Shown here: positions 23,969 through 33,297 of the stretch, in pieces
How positions within the stretch are numbered: position 1 is the stretch's first letter
Layout of the letters: each line of letters opens with the position of its first letter
Assembly (NCBI RefSeq): GCF_030711595.1
Contig: NZ_JAUJUJ010000005.1
Coordinates: 1-64,000, forward strand
DNA length: 64,000 nt
Reading direction: 5' to 3'
DNA from: Stenotrophomonas sp. YIM B06876
GTDB taxonomy: Bacteria > Pseudomonadota > Gammaproteobacteria > Xanthomonadales > Xanthomonadaceae
The notes under the pieces: model-generated
What the model was told of the DNA's origin: nothing
The model's input: the letters and a program-made list of their open reading frames with translations, nothing else
The model's database searches: none
Program-made: the position numbers and the translations under genes

Positions 23969-24457
23969 TCAGCGCAGGTCGATCGTGCCGACCTTGTCCT
24001 TGTAGTCCTCCTGCGGCTTGATGCCCAGCATCATCTTTGCGCCGGCCAACAGGTTGGATTCGTTCAGCCAGATCTCCGCCTCGGTGGGGTCCAGTCGCAG
24101 CAGCACCAGCGACGGATCATCCTTGCCGCCTTCATACCAGGCCGCCACGAACGCGTTCCACAGGCGATCGACCATTTCGCGGTCATCGGTGAGGTGCAAG
24201 GTGCCGCGGATGCTGGCGAAAAGATCATGCGACTTGGAGCTGAACGCGGCGATCGCCTGATTGCCTTGCGCCAGATGCTGGACCAGCGCGTTGTTGCGAC
24301 TGGTGAAAAACCAGATCGGCCCGCGTGCGCCTTCTTCCACTTGCGCCGTCATCGGCCGCGAATGGCCGTTTTCCACGCCATCCAGACCGAGCATCAGCGT
24401 CCGGTCGGAATGCAGTGCTTTCCAGAATTTATGTTCCAGATCCTTGAGGTCGGTCAT
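23969..24457 (-). CDS. Pyridoxamine-5'-phosphate-oxidase-fold (general stress protein-type) protein
   Basis: A 162-residue flavin-fold protein: TLMLGLDGVENGHSRPMTAQ, GPIWFFTSRNNALVQHLAQG and AIAAFSSKSHDLFASIRGTL are the beta-barrel strands that bind FMN in this family. KMMLGIKPQEDYKDKVGTID closes it. Xanthomonads carry homologues that bind FMN or FAD without obvious oxidase activity and are called general stress proteins. It starts MTDLKDLEHKFWKALHSDRT at 24457; the upstream frame is non-coding. Cytosolic. Divergent from the lipoprotein at 24622. Confidence 0.9.
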   Translation of the reverse strand: MTDLKDLEHKFWKALHSDRTLMLGLDGVENGHSRPMTAQVEEGARGPIWFFTSRNNALVQHLAQGNQAIAAFSSKSHDLFASIRGTLHLTDDREMVDRLWNAFVAAWYEGGKDDPSLVLLRLDPTEAEIWLNESNLLAGAKMMLGIKPQEDYKDKVGTIDLR

Positions 24458-24621
24458 CGCTGTGCTCCGTATATTCCGGGAGTTCCAGTATTCGGGGGCG
24501 GCGCGAACCGGGCGTGAAGTCGCCCCGGATTGGCATCGGGCCACGACCGCCCGATAGACTGCGCGGCTTGCCGTGGCGGCGGTGTCGCCGACGGGATCGA
24601 TCGCATCCACAGGAAGCCCCA

Positions 24622-24909
24622 ATGAAAAAACTGCTGGCCATTGCGCTGCTGTGCCTGTTGTCGGCCTGCAGCCAGGGCATAAAAGGCGTCTACGCCGATG
24701 ACATGGGAGCTACCCGGTATACGTTCCAGTCCGATGGCAGGCTCGGCATCGAGGTGATGGGTGTGCAGCAGTACGCCAGCTACACCCGCGACGGCGACCG
24801 CCTGGAAATCGCGCTGGCCGGGCACGGCGCTTCACTGGGTTTCACCATCAACCCGGATGGCTCGTTGACCGGGCCGATGGGCGTGCGCCTGCGAAAGCAC
24901 AAAGACTGA
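24622..24909 (+). CDS. Small lipoprotein of unknown function, 95 aa
   Basis: Begins MKKLLAIALLCLLSACSQGI, a textbook lipoprotein signal with the lipid-bearing Cys at 16. The mature part (GVYADDMGATRYTFQSDGRL and EVMGVQQYASYTRDGDRLEI) is a short beta-rich domain that resembles small outer-membrane lipoproteins found throughout proteobacteria. AGGAAG precedes the ATG at 24622. It may help monitor the cell envelope, but no function is established. Followed 150 bp later by the HDOD gene on the same strand. Confidence 0.88.
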   Translation: MKKLLAIALLCLLSACSQGIKGVYADDMGATRYTFQSDGRLGIEVMGVQQYASYTRDGDRLEIALAGHGASLGFTINPDGSLTGPMGVRLRKHKD

Positions 24910-25061
24910 ACCGTGGCGCCGCTGCTGGTGGCAGTCGCGGCGGGCGCCTGCTGCATCCGGTGGTCGCGGCGTTGCCGCTGTGCCGGCAAGGGCACTAAAG
25001 ATCTGCCGGGTATGGTCGATATCGTCGGCAGGATCGCGCATGGATTGCAGGCCGCCCACTT

Positions 25062-26150
25062 ATGACCACCCTGATTCCCGTCCTGGCCGCATTGGTCGCG
25101 GCTCTGCTGGTGCTGGTGATTTTCCGTGTCCGCCATCGCCGTGGGCGTGCTGTCGGCGTGACCGCAACGGCATGGCCGGTCACGGCCAAGGCCGAGGCGA
25201 TGGACGACGCGATGTGCGTGGATGGCGAACAGGCGTGGCGGATCCTGCAACAGGCACAACGCGGCTTCCACGCGCTGGCATTGGGCGTGCCCGGTACGGA
25301 CGCGGCGGACGAGGAGCTGGACCCGCCGCACCGGGCGGTGATCGCGGCGGTGATCACGGCGTTGGGCCGTGCAGATCTGTCGCCGCGCTACACCCCGCGG
25401 CGGCCGCAGTTGCTGCCGCAGTTGATCCAGAGCGTCAACGATACGGCCGCCTCGTCACGTTCGATCAGCGCCATCATCGGCCAGGACCCGGTCCTGGCCG
25501 GCAATCTGCTGCGCATTGCCAACAGCCCGCTGTACCGGTTGCAGTCACGCCCGGTGGAAAGCATCGAGCGCGCGGTCACGCTGGTCGGCACCGATGGCAT
25601 CCGCCAGATCATCTCCGCGGCGCTGGTGCAGCCGGTAATGCACGCCGGTGGCGGGGATGGCAGCCGCTTCCCGGTCCTGATCTGGGAATACTCGTTGCGG
25701 GTGTCGGCCGCCGCTGCCGACCACGCGCGCGGCGTGGAACGCGACGACGGCTTTGCCGCGCAGCTGGCGGGGTTGCTGCACGGTCTGGGCGCGGTGGTGG
25801 TGATGCAGGCCGCGCATGACGAATACGCCCGGCAGCCGGCGCTGGCGCCCTCGGCCCTGGCGTTGCGGGAATTGCTGGAGCGCTGCACCCAGCCCACGGC
25901 GGCGCGGATCGCGCTGCACTGGGAGCTGGCAGACGTCATCCATCAGGCCTTGCACGACGGCGACAGTCCGGCGGCGCAGGACAGCGCACTGGGACGTTCG
26001 CTGCGCTTCGCGCGCACGGCCGCCGCGCTGGCCGTGCTGTGCGCTGAACAGCAAATGGAAGACGCCCGGGCGTTGGACCTGCTCGCCCAGCTGGCGCCGG
26101 CGCATGTGGCCGGCTGGATCTGGAAACGTATCCGCCAGCCCGCCGCATAG
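25062..26150 (+). CDS. Membrane-anchored HDOD domain protein
   Basis: A 362-residue protein. Residues 4-22 form one membrane helix ([20 protein letters not shown]). The HDOD domain follows at about 110-300: [40 protein letters not shown] and [24 protein letters not shown] proteins are HD-like signalling domains that lack the phosphohydrolase metals and act in c-di-GMP or motility networks of Xanthomonas. The HD dyad itself is absent, as expected. No output domain is visible. Convergent with the phospholipase D gene. Confidence 0.9.
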   Translation: MTTLIPVLAALVAALLVLVIFRVRHRRGRAVGVTATAWPVTAKAEAMDDAMCVDGEQAWRILQQAQRGFHALALGVPGTDAADEELDPPHRAVIAAVITALGRADLSPRYTPRRPQLLPQLIQSVNDTAASSRSISAIIGQDPVLAGNLLRIANSPLYRLQSRPVESIERAVTLVGTDGIRQIISAALVQPVMHAGGGDGSRFPVLIWEYSLRVSAAAADHARGVERDDGFAAQLAGLLHGLGAVVVMQAAHDEYARQPALAPSALALRELLERCTQPTAARIALHWELADVIHQALHDGDSPAAQDSALGRSLRFARTAAALAVLCAEQQMEDARALDLLAQLAPAHVAGWIWKRIRQPAA

Positions 26151-26190
26151 CGTCGCGCCGGTCAGCGTGTGGCGTTGCCGGGTGGTCCGG

Positions 26191-27762
26191 TTACAGCTGC
26201 GATTCCAGTGGCAGCCAGCTGATGCCGCGGGCCAGCGCCCGTTGCATGAACGAGGTCTCCGGCTCGACGCTGTAGCTTCGCGGCGGTTGCGTGCCGCGGT
26301 CCAGCCAGCGCACCCGCCCGCGCGGATCCAGATAGACCCGGTAGGCCAGGGCGGGACTGGCCAGTCGCAGGTATTCATCGCGCAGCTGCGCGGCGAGGGT
26401 GGGATCGTCGAACAGCACACCCATCTCGGTGTTGAGATAGGCCGAGCGCGGGTCCAGGTTGAACGAGCCGACGAAGCCGCGCTGGTCATCGATGACGAAC
26501 GCCTTGGTGTGCAGGCTGGCGCCACTGCTGCCGAACAGCGTGGACTTGCCATGCCCGCCGTGGGCCTTGAGCTCGTACAGCTGCACCCCGCCGCGCAGCA
26601 GGGAGGTGCGATAGCGCATATAGCCGCCATGCACCGCAGCCACGTCGTTGGCGGCCAGGGAGTTGGTGATCACTCCCACCTGCCTGCCGTCGGCCACCAT
26701 CTGGGTCATGGCCCAGGTGCCGCTTTTGCCGGGCACGAAGTAGGGCGAGATCAGCAGTGCCTTGTGCCGCGTGCCGGTCAGTTCCCTGACCAACCGGGTA
26801 ACCAGCCAATCGCTGCGGTCGGCCTGGCGATGCTTGAGCGGTGGATCGGAGCGCACCTCGACGTGGGCGGTCCAGTGCAATGGAATGTGGTCTTCCAGAT
26901 AGCGCGCCTGCGCCTGGTCGCGCACCCGTTGCAGGTAAGGCCGCGCGCGTTGCAGCAGCCATTCCGGTTCCGCCTTGCGGAGCAGTGTCTGCAGTGGCGC
27001 GCTGTGGCGGTTCAGCGCGGTGATCGGCACCGCGGCATCACTGTTCCAGTAGTCGTCGAAAATACCGCTGGCCTGGGCCACCACCGGGCCGGCCAGCAGC
27101 AGGTCGAGGTCGCGGAAATTCACATCCGGGCGGGCATCGAAATACTCCTCGCCGATATTGCGCCCGCCGACAATCGCCATGCGGCCATCGGCAATCCACG
27201 CCTTGTTGTGCATGCGGTGGTTGACGCTGAATGCCCGTTGCACCATTTCCAGCGATCGCCACAGCCCGCCGCGGTTGCGGAACGGGTTGTACAGGCGCAG
27301 CTCGATGTTGGGATGCGCATCGAGCGCGACCAGCATCGGGTCCAGCCCTTTTGCGTTCATGTCGTCGAGCAGCAGCCGTACCCGCACGCCGCGCTCGGCG
27401 GCTTCGTACAGGTCGCGGGCCAGCAGATGGCCGACCAGGTCGTCATGCCAGATGTAGTACTGCAGATCCAGACTGCGCCCGGCATAGCGGGTGATGACCG
27501 CGCGCGCGGCATAGGCATCCAGCCCGTCGGACAGGTAGGCCACGCCGCTCTGGCCGGGGTGGGCGGCCAGCAGCGGCTGCAGCTCGCGGTCGATCCGGGT
27601 CTGCGCCGGCTGCAACGGCAGGGTATGCGACGCGCTGCCCAGTGCCTTGGGGGTCAGCCGGTCGGCCAGCAGCAGGCCGCTGGCGACCAGCACCAGCAGC
27701 GCGGCCAGGACAATACCGAACAGGCGCAGCAGCCGTTTTGCACGGGATCGGGTCGCATTCAT
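26191..27762 (-). CDS. Phospholipase D family protein, cardiolipin synthase C-like
   Basis: A 523-residue inner-membrane protein with one N-terminal helix ([20 protein letters not shown]). Two HKD motifs are present: [20 protein letters not shown] near residue 190 and [20 protein letters not shown] near 430. The [10 protein letters not shown] and [15 protein letters not shown] contexts match ClsC, which makes cardiolipin from phosphatidylethanolamine and phosphatidylglycerol. Start at 27762 gives a short basic N-terminus before the helix; an in-frame start at 27858 is longer but poorly composed. It is divergent from sstT. Confidence 0.9.
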   Translation of the reverse strand: MNATRSRAKRLLRLFGIVLAALLVLVASGLLLADRLTPKALGSASHTLPLQPAQTRIDRELQPLLAAHPGQSGVAYLSDGLDAYAARAVITRYAGRSLDLQYYIWHDDLVGHLLARDLYEAAERGVRVRLLLDDMNAKGLDPMLVALDAHPNIELRLYNPFRNRGGLWRSLEMVQRAFSVNHRMHNKAWIADGRMAIVGGRNIGEEYFDARPDVNFRDLDLLLAGPVVAQASGIFDDYWNSDAAVPITALNRHSAPLQTLLRKAEPEWLLQRARPYLQRVRDQAQARYLEDHIPLHWTAHVEVRSDPPLKHRQADRSDWLVTRLVRELTGTRHKALLISPYFVPGKSGTWAMTQMVADGRQVGVITNSLAANDVAAVHGGYMRYRTSLLRGGVQLYELKAHGGHGKSTLFGSSGASLHTKAFVIDDQRGFVGSFNLDPRSAYLNTEMGVLFDDPTLAAQLRDEYLRLASPALAYRVYLDPRGRVRWLDRGTQPPRSYSVEPETSFMQRALARGISWLPLESQL

Positions 27763-27897
27763 GGCCGCTATCGTAATCGCGCCCCGCGCCGCTGCAACCA
27801 GACCGGCAACGCAGGGCACCCAGTGCATGACGTTGGAGGGATGCCGGCTTTCGCGCATTCGGAGACAATCCGGGACTTATTTGTCCGAGCGCTTCCC

Positions 27898-29109
27898 ATG
27901 ACCGACCGCCTCTCACGCCTGCGCGCGCCCAGCCTGGTTACCCAGATCGTCATCGGTTTACTGGCCGGCAGCGTGTTCGCGCTGCTGTTCCCGCAGGCCG
28001 GCTCGGCGGTGGGCCTGCTTGGCACGCTGTTCGTCGCCGCGTTGAAGGCGGTGGCGCCGGTGCTGGTGCTGGTGCTGGTGGCCGCGTCCATCGCCAATCA
28101 CCGCCAGGGGCAGCAGACCCATATCCGCGGCATCCTGCTGCTGTATGTGCTCGGCACTCTGGCAGCGGCCATGGTCGGGGTGCTGGCCAGCTTCCTGTTT
28201 CCCAGCGTGCTGACGCTGACGGTGCCGGCCGATACCGGACTCAGTGCACCGGGCGGGATCGGCGAGGTGTTGAAGACGCTGGTGCTGAAGATCTTCGACA
28301 ATCCGGTCAATGCGCTGGTCAACGCCAACTACATCGGCCTGCTGGCCTGGGGTGTGGGACTGGGTCTGGCGCTGCGCCACGCCAGCGCAACCACCCGGCA
28401 GATGCTGGCGGACCTTTCCGCCGCGGTCACCTGGGTGGTAAGGGCGGTGATCAAGCTGGCGCCGCTGGGCGTGTTCGGCATCGTCGCCTCGCTGCTGTCC
28501 GAATCGGGACTGGGCGTACTGCAGGACTACCTGCATCTGCTCGCCGTGCTGGTCGGGGCGATGCTGTTCATGGCGCTGGTGGGCAATCCGCTGATCGTGT
28601 TCGCGGTGACCCGGCGCAATCCCTATCCGCTGGTGCTGCGCTGCCTTCGCGAAAGCGGCATCACCGCATTCTTCACCCGCTCATCGGCAGCCAATATCCC
28701 GGTGAACATGGAGCTGTGCCGCAAGCTCGGCCTGCACCAGGAAACCTATTCGGTGGCCATTCCGCTGGGCGCAACGGTCAACATGGCCGGCGCGGCGATC
28801 ACCATTTCGGTGCTGACCTTGGCGGCGGTGAGCACGCTGGGCATCACCGTCGATCTGCCGACCGCGCTGGTGCTGAGCATCGTGGCGGCCGTGGGCGCCT
28901 GCGGGGCCTCCGGGGTGCCGGGTGGTTCACTGCTGCTGATTCCGCTGGCCTGCGGGCTGTTCGGCATCGGTGACGACATCGCGATGCAGGTGGTGGCAGT
29001 GGGGTTCATTGTCGGTGTGGTGCAGGATTCGGCCGAGACCGCGCTCAACTCGTCCACCGACGTGCTGTTCGTGGCCGCGGCCGAACAGGCGCGGAGCGGC
29101 CGGCGCTGA
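27898..29109 (+). CDS. sstT: Serine/threonine:Na+ symporter SstT
   Basis: A 403-residue inner-membrane transporter of the DAACS (glutamate/dicarboxylate) family, close in length to E. coli SstT (414). Visible signatures: [40 protein letters not shown] (the serine-rich HP1 loop), [20 protein letters not shown] (the NMxGAA/T Na+ site) and [20 protein letters not shown] (HP2). It imports serine and threonine with sodium. The ATG at 27898 has a weak ribosome-binding site. It lies only three bases upstream of azlC, so the three genes probably form an amino-acid transport operon. Confidence 0.95.
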   Translation: MTDRLSRLRAPSLVTQIVIGLLAGSVFALLFPQAGSAVGLLGTLFVAALKAVAPVLVLVLVAASIANHRQGQQTHIRGILLLYVLGTLAAAMVGVLASFLFPSVLTLTVPADTGLSAPGGIGEVLKTLVLKIFDNPVNALVNANYIGLLAWGVGLGLALRHASATTRQMLADLSAAVTWVVRAVIKLAPLGVFGIVASLLSESGLGVLQDYLHLLAVLVGAMLFMALVGNPLIVFAVTRRNPYPLVLRCLRESGITAFFTRSSAANIPVNMELCRKLGLHQETYSVAIPLGATVNMAGAAITISVLTLAAVSTLGITVDLPTALVLSIVAAVGACGASGVPGGSLLLIPLACGLFGIGDDIAMQVVAVGFIVGVVQDSAETALNSSTDVLFVAAAEQARSGRR

Positions 29110-29112
29110 CCG

Positions 29113-29835
29113 ATGGCCGGGCGTTTTACTCCTGCGGTCCGCATCGGGCTGTCCATCGCGCTGGCAACCGGCCTGTACGGCATTTCCTTCGGCGCGCTGG
29201 CGGTGGCTTCCGGTTTCAGCGTGGGCCAGACCGTGGCACTGAGCCTGCTGATGTTCACCGGTGGCTCGCAGTTCGCCTTTATCGGCGTGGTGGCCGGCGG
29301 CGGCAGCGGTGTGGCGGCCTTCGGCGCGGCCACGTTGCTGGGCATCCGCAACGCGGTCTATGGCGCGCAGATCAACCAGATGGTGCGCCCGCGCGGCTGG
29401 CGCCGGGTGGCGGCCGCGCAGGTGACGATCGACGAGTCGGCGGCCACCGCGGCCGGGCAGACGCTGCGCGACGAGCAGCGGCGCGGCTTCTGGGTCGCCG
29501 GGATTGGCGTGTATGGGCTGTGGAACCTGTCCACCCTGCTGGGCGCGGTGCTCGGCGATGCGCTGGGCGACCCGCGCCAGTGGGGGCTGGATGGCGCCGC
29601 GGTGGCGGCCTTCCTCGGGCTGCTGTGGCCGCGCCTGCGTGGCCGCGAGCCGGTGGCCATCACCGTCAGCTGCGCCTTGATCACCGTGATTGCGTTGCCG
29701 TGGGTGCCGCCGGGCGTGCCGATCCTGCTGGCCGCGGTGGGGGCGGCGCTGTGGGGCGGGTTCGGCCGCGGTCGCGCCGATGAAGGTCTGGAGCCGGACA
29801 TCGCGCCGCCGCTGACCCGGCCGGAGCCGCGCTGA
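29113..29835 (+). CDS. azlC: AzlC family branched-chain amino acid exporter subunit
   Basis: A 240-residue membrane protein with about five or six helices: GLYGISFGALAVASGFSVGQ and LLMFTGGSQFAFIGVVAGGG are the AzlC signature, followed by GIRNAVYGAQINQMV. AzlC and AzlD together export branched-chain amino acids. It begins three bases after sstT and its stop overlaps the azlD start (TGATG at 29833-29837), so the three genes are coupled. No own promoter is visible. Confidence 0.95.
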   Translation: MAGRFTPAVRIGLSIALATGLYGISFGALAVASGFSVGQTVALSLLMFTGGSQFAFIGVVAGGGSGVAAFGAATLLGIRNAVYGAQINQMVRPRGWRRVAAAQVTIDESAATAAGQTLRDEQRRGFWVAGIGVYGLWNLSTLLGAVLGDALGDPRQWGLDGAAVAAFLGLLWPRLRGREPVAITVSCALITVIALPWVPPGVPILLAAVGAALWGGFGRGRADEGLEPDIAPPLTRPEPR

Positions 29836-30146
29836 TGCCGCTGTGGGGGTGGATCCTGGCCGCCTGCGCGGCGGCCTATGCGCTCAAGCTGGCCGGCTAC
29901 CTGGTGCCGGCGCGCTGGCTGGAAACGCCGCGGATGACGCGGGTGGCCGGCACCCTGACCATCGGCCTGCTGGCCTCGTTGACCGCAATGAACGCTTTTT
30001 CGGCAGGGCAGGGGCTGGCGTTGGACGCGCGGCTGGGCGCGTTGCTCGCCGCCGCCCTCGCATTGTGGTGGCGGCTGCCGTTCCTGCTGGTGGTTATCGC
30101 CGGCGCGGGCGCTGCGGCCACGCTGCGGCTGGCCGGCTGGGGCTGA
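29835..30146 (+). CDS. azlD: AzlD family branched-chain amino acid exporter subunit
   Basis: A 103-residue membrane protein with about three or four helices (WGWILAACAAAYALKLAGYL, then VAGTLTIGLLASLTAMNAFS), the usual small partner of AzlC. Its ATG overlaps the azlC stop. The gene ends at 30146, directly against the stop of the convergent gene starting at 30147 on the other strand, with no base between. No terminator hairpin is visible in the joint. Confidence 0.93.
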   Translation: MPLWGWILAACAAAYALKLAGYLVPARWLETPRMTRVAGTLTIGLLASLTAMNAFSAGQGLALDARLGALLAAALALWWRLPFLLVVIAGAGAAATLRLAGWG

Positions 30147-30857
30147 TCAGAAACGCTGTCCTGCCGCCAGATAGCGCCACTGGCCTTCGGGCATCTTGCT
30201 CAGGCCGACGCGGCCGATGCGCAGGCGGCGGATCGCCACCACGTCCAGCCCGACTTCCCTGCACATGTAGCGCAACTGCCCGGGCCGCACGTTCTTGATC
30301 GCAAACCGCAGGCGGTCCTCGTTCTGCCAGCTGACCTTACACGGCGGCAGCTCGCGGCCTTCATGGCGCAGGCCATGGGCCAGGCGCAGCATGCCGTAGG
30401 GTTTCAGCTCGCCGCTGATCTCGACGTTGAATTCCTGTTCCAGCAGCGCCTGCTCTTCTTCCAGACAGCGGCGGATGCGCCAGTCCTGGCTGAAGACCAC
30501 CAGCCCGCTGGCAGCCGCTTCCAGCGGCATCAGCGCCTGCAGCCTGTGGAAATGCCGCTGCAGCAGGCGGATGCCACTGGCATCGGACTCGGCGCGGGTG
30601 GCTTCGGTGATCTGCGCCAAGGCTTCGGCAGCAGACATCCCGGCCGGTTTGTTGAACAGCAGCGTGGCCGACTCGAGGCCCTTGGCCTCGGCATCGGCGT
30701 CCAATACGACGGTTTCGGCGCCCACCATCGTCTGCGGGGTATCCACCACCACACCGTCCACGGTGACGCAGCCGCCCTCGATGTATTGCTGGGCTTCGGC
30801 GCGGGAACACTGGAACAGGGCGACGACACGCTTGTCGAGGCGGATGGGTGCGGACAT
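30147..30857 (-). CDS. RluF/RsuA-family pseudouridine synthase homologue with Glu in the catalytic Asp position
   Basis: A 236-residue protein with an S4 RNA-binding domain at 3-50 (RLDKRVVALFQCSRAEAQQY) and the RsuA/RluB/E/F catalytic fold. The family segment P-x-GRLD-x5-GL aligns with HRLQALMPLEAAASGLVVFS. The invariant catalytic Asp is therefore Glu113, and the Arg before it is Pro. The flanking LLFNKPAG, EQEFNVEISGEL and LRYMCREVGLDVVAIRRLRI blocks are intact and match RluF. It may bind rRNA without making pseudouridine. It converges with azlD with abutting stops. Start at 30857. Confidence 0.88.
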   Translation of the reverse strand: MSAPIRLDKRVVALFQCSRAEAQQYIEGGCVTVDGVVVDTPQTMVGAETVVLDADAEAKGLESATLLFNKPAGMSAAEALAQITEATRAESDASGIRLLQRHFHRLQALMPLEAAASGLVVFSQDWRIRRCLEEEQALLEQEFNVEISGELKPYGMLRLAHGLRHEGRELPPCKVSWQNEDRLRFAIKNVRPGQLRYMCREVGLDVVAIRRLRIGRVGLSKMPEGQWRYLAAGQRF

Positions 30858-30928
30858 GGAAAGCGGCTCGGTACGACGGGCAGGGAGTGTAGCGGCTGAT
30901 GGCCGCCGCTGCTGGGGCGGGGCCAGGC

Positions 30929-31429
30929 TCAGCCCGGCTGGGCGCATTCCAGCTGGGTCAGGTACAGGCGCAGATCGAATTCGAGCTGGTGGTAGTCCGG
31001 CGCCATATGCGTGCACAGCTGGTAGAAGGGCTTGTTGTGGTCGGCCTCCTTCAGGTGCGCCAGCTCGTGCACCACGATCATCTTCAGGAATTCGGCCGGG
31101 GCATCGCGGAACACGCTGGCGATGCGGATCTCGCGGCTGGCCTTGAGTTTGCCGCCGTGGATCCGCGAGATCGCGGTATGCGTGCCCAGTGCGTGTTTCA
31201 TCACCTGCAGCTTGCTGTCATAGATCACCTTGCCCAGCGGCACCGACTTGCGCAGGTAGCGGTCCTTCAGCTCCTGCGCGTATTCATACAATTGCCGGTC
31301 GTTGCGCACTGTATGTGGCTGCTGGTACTTGTCGCGCAGCAGCGGCCCGAGCTTTTCCTGTTGCAGCATCGTGCGCACCTGCTGCTGCACGTGTTCGGGA
31401 TAGCCGGCGAGATATTTCAACGGTTGCAT
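30929..31429 (-). CDS. YgjP-like M48-type metallopeptidase domain protein
   Basis: A 166-residue protein with the zinc motif VVHELAHLKEADHNKPFYQL. The spaced HELxH...H/F...C pattern is that of the YgjP (DUF45) family, small relatives of M48 peptidases. IYDSKLQVMKHALGTHTAIS and GGKLKASREIRIASVFRDAP precede it. Its E. coli homologue is linked to UTP and nucleic-acid metabolism, but the reaction is not settled. ATG 31429 is used because the preceding frame is non-coding. It diverges from the DUF2058 gene, with 83 bp between starts. Confidence 0.88.
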   Translation of the reverse strand: MQPLKYLAGYPEHVQQQVRTMLQQEKLGPLLRDKYQQPHTVRNDRQLYEYAQELKDRYLRKSVPLGKVIYDSKLQVMKHALGTHTAISRIHGGKLKASREIRIASVFRDAPAEFLKMIVVHELAHLKEADHNKPFYQLCTHMAPDYHQLEFDLRLYLTQLECAQPG

Positions 31430-31512
31430 TGGCAGAGCGCGGGCGCCAGCGGCGCGGATCGGGGCAGGCCAGTATGATGGCAGCCATCGCTGACAGAAGA
31501 ACATGCAGGCAC

Positions 31513-32067
31513 ATGGCGAAGGCAAATCCCCTTCAGGAACAGTTGCTCAAGGCCGGACTGGTCAAGAAGTCCGCAGTGGCGCAGGCCGCCCGCGAACAGG
31601 TCAAGGCGCGCCACGGCAAGACCCCGGTGGCGCCCACCGAAAGCCAGCGCGAAGCCGAACGCGCGCGCGCCGAAAAAGCCGAGCGCGACCGGCTGCTGGC
31701 CGCCGAGCGCAACGCGCAGGCGCGGGCCAACGAGTTGCGGGCGCAGGCGCGGCAGATCATCCAGGACCGCAAGGTCCCGCGCAGCGGCGAGCTGGAATAC
31801 CGCTTCAACGACGGCAAGCTGATCCGCACCCTGCGGGTGGACGAGGCGCTGCGCAAACAGCTGGCCTCCGGTGCGCTGGTGGTGGTGCAGCACGGCGAGG
31901 GCTACGAGCTGCTGCCGCGGATGGCGGCCGACAAGGTGCGCGAGCGCGATGCCTCGCTGATCGTGGTCGACCACGGCCAGCCGGATGAAAGCCCGGTGTC
32001 CACCGGCAACGCCGAGGACGACGCCTATTACGCCCAGTTCCAGGTGCCTGACGACCTGGTCTGGTGA
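31513..32067 (+). CDS. DUF2058 (YaiL-like) protein
   Basis: A 184-residue protein. It opens MAKANPLQEQLLKAGLVKKS, followed by a long charged helix rich in Ala, Glu and Arg (ESQREAERARAEKAERDRLL). The C-terminal half is folded: LEYRFNDGKLIRTLRVDEAL and LVVVQHGEGYELLPRMAADK. This is DUF2058, annotated nucleoprotein/polynucleotide-associated enzyme in E. coli (YaiL). It probably binds nucleic acid. The ATG at 31513 is the first good start. It is divergent from the YgjP gene and may share a promoter region. Confidence 0.92.
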   Translation: MAKANPLQEQLLKAGLVKKSAVAQAAREQVKARHGKTPVAPTESQREAERARAEKAERDRLLAAERNAQARANELRAQARQIIQDRKVPRSGELEYRFNDGKLIRTLRVDEALRKQLASGALVVVQHGEGYELLPRMAADKVRERDASLIVVDHGQPDESPVSTGNAEDDAYYAQFQVPDDLVW

Positions 32068-32173
32068 TGGCGCCGGCCCCCGCGTCGGCGGGCCGTCCTG
32101 CGCCGGTCGATTGACGGAATGCTTTGACCGCCTCGGGTAGGCTGGGGCCGGGTCATCAATGGAGCCGACCATC

Positions 32174-32440
32174 ATGGCGACCGGTTGGGCAGGAGACGAC
32201 GCGGTACAGGAGCAGATCGACGCCACCGTCGAGGATGCGATCAAACGGGCCCGCAGCAAGCTGCACCATGGGCCCGGTTTGGAACGTTGCGAGGAATGTG
32301 ATGCGCCCATTCCCGAGGCACGCCGCAAGGCGGTGCCGGGCGTGCGGCTGTGCGTGAGCTGCCAGGAGGTGCAGGATCGCGCGGAGAGCGAGTCCAGCGG
32401 TTACAACCGCCGCGGCAGCAAGGACAGCCAGCTGCGCTAG
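32174..32440 (+). CDS. ybiI: DksA/TraR C4-type zinc-finger protein, YbiI-like
   Basis: An 88-residue protein that matches E. coli YbiI nearly residue by residue: [62 protein letters not shown] and [13 protein letters not shown]. The four Cys form one zinc site in the globular domain shared with DksA. The coiled coil that reaches the RNA polymerase channel in DksA is short here, so its action on transcription is uncertain. ATG 32174 (with GGAG at 32161-32164) is set by the homology. Its stop overlaps that of a truncated MFS gene on the other strand. Confidence 0.93.
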   Translation: MATGWAGDDAVQEQIDATVEDAIKRARSKLHHGPGLERCEECDAPIPEARRKAVPGVRLCVSCQEVQDRAESESSGYNRRGSKDSQLR

Positions 32441-32655
32441 ATCGTCAGCATCAGCCCGAGATGCGCGATGGGCATGTTGAAACCGGCACCGATGGCGCTG
32501 GGCAGGCCGGGCGGGACGAATCCGCGGGTGTTGAAAACGAATGCACCCAGTGCCAGCGCGATCACGCTGAGCCAGCGTGAGGGCGGAAGTCGCGGGAGCG
32601 GGGGGGCGGCTTCCGGCGCGTTGCGCGGACACGAAGGTCGGGAAGTGGCAGGCAT
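32437..32655 (-). pseudogene. Truncated MFS sugar/drug transporter (SotB/AraJ-like), N-terminal fragment
   Basis: Seventy-two codons from ATG 32655. The last 43 encode the first membrane helix and following loop of an SotB-type transporter: [41 protein letters not shown]. From memory SotB continues YAWVVALMSLP, but here a TAG falls directly after LMLTI at 32437-32439, overlapping the ybiI stop. The remaining ten or eleven helices are absent. The gene was therefore cut by a deletion that ends exactly at ybiI. The upstream N-terminus ([20 protein letters not shown]) is longer than usual. Confidence 0.8.
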
Positions 32656-32990
32656 GGGGGGCAGAAGCTGCAGCGGCAACGCAGCGGGGGCACCGCAACC
32701 GGGGTGCGAATCTTGACATGCCTGCCCCGTACGTCGGCCCAACGCTGTGGTGCATATCCGGCAATGGCGCTGGCCTGCCGGGGGGGGGGGAGGGGGGCAG
32801 CCCGGTGCGACAGCTGGTTCCCAGGACGTTGCGCGCCAATGGCAACCCGTTGCGCGAACTGTCCCGTCCGCGCCAGAAAGTGTCGAATCACAAGGTTGCA
32901 GGGGCCTCGTGGCGGTATCTGCGGACACTTCGCGCCGCGCAGCGGAAGTCGGCTCCTGGGCTGGGCAAGGCCGGAAGTCGGTGTGCGCGG
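32656..32990. other. Non-coding stretch with a long G tract
   Basis: About 330 bases between the MFS fragment and the small membrane gene. Positions 32780-32790 are eleven G in a row, then A, then six G (to 32797). No ORF with a plausible start is visible on either strand. The region probably held the promoter of the MFS gene. Confidence 0.6.
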
Positions 32991-33266
32991 TCAGCGGCGA
33001 CGTGAACGGCCACCCAGCCAGGCGCCAAGCTGAGCCAGCAAGCCACAGAAAATGCTGCCCTGCAGTGCCCAGGTGACGATGTGTCCCCCCAGCAGATAGG
33101 CGCCTGCGATACCCATGGCGGCACCGGCAAGTGCAGCACGGGCAACCTTGCGTTGACGCGCCAAGGCCACGGCCTGTTTTTCGCGCTTGCGCACGAACTC
33201 TTCCCGGGCACGCAGGTCAGGTTCCAGAATGGCCTGGGCGATCGCTTCTGCTTGTGTCTTGTCCAT
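32991..33266 (-). CDS. Small membrane protein of unknown function, 91 aa
   Basis: Starts [20 protein letters not shown] at 33266 and has a charged N-terminal half ([20 protein letters not shown]), one or two membrane helices ([36 protein letters not shown]) and a basic tail RSRRR. I do not recognise a family. It is on the same strand as the 132-aa membrane gene just upstream, 31 bp apart, so the two probably form one transcript. Weak purine-rich ribosome-binding site. Confidence 0.75.
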   Translation of the reverse strand: MDKTQAEAIAQAILEPDLRAREEFVRKREKQAVALARQRKVARAALAGAAMGIAGAYLLGGHIVTWALQGSIFCGLLAQLGAWLGGRSRRR

Positions 33267-33297
33267 GCGGAAAATTTCCGTTGAGCACTCCGGGGAC

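Noticed and set aside
25816-29109. 1097-codon plus-strand frame
   Set aside because: Only its last 403 codons (SstT from 27898) are real. The earlier part is antisense to the phospholipase D gene and out of frame with the HDOD gene.
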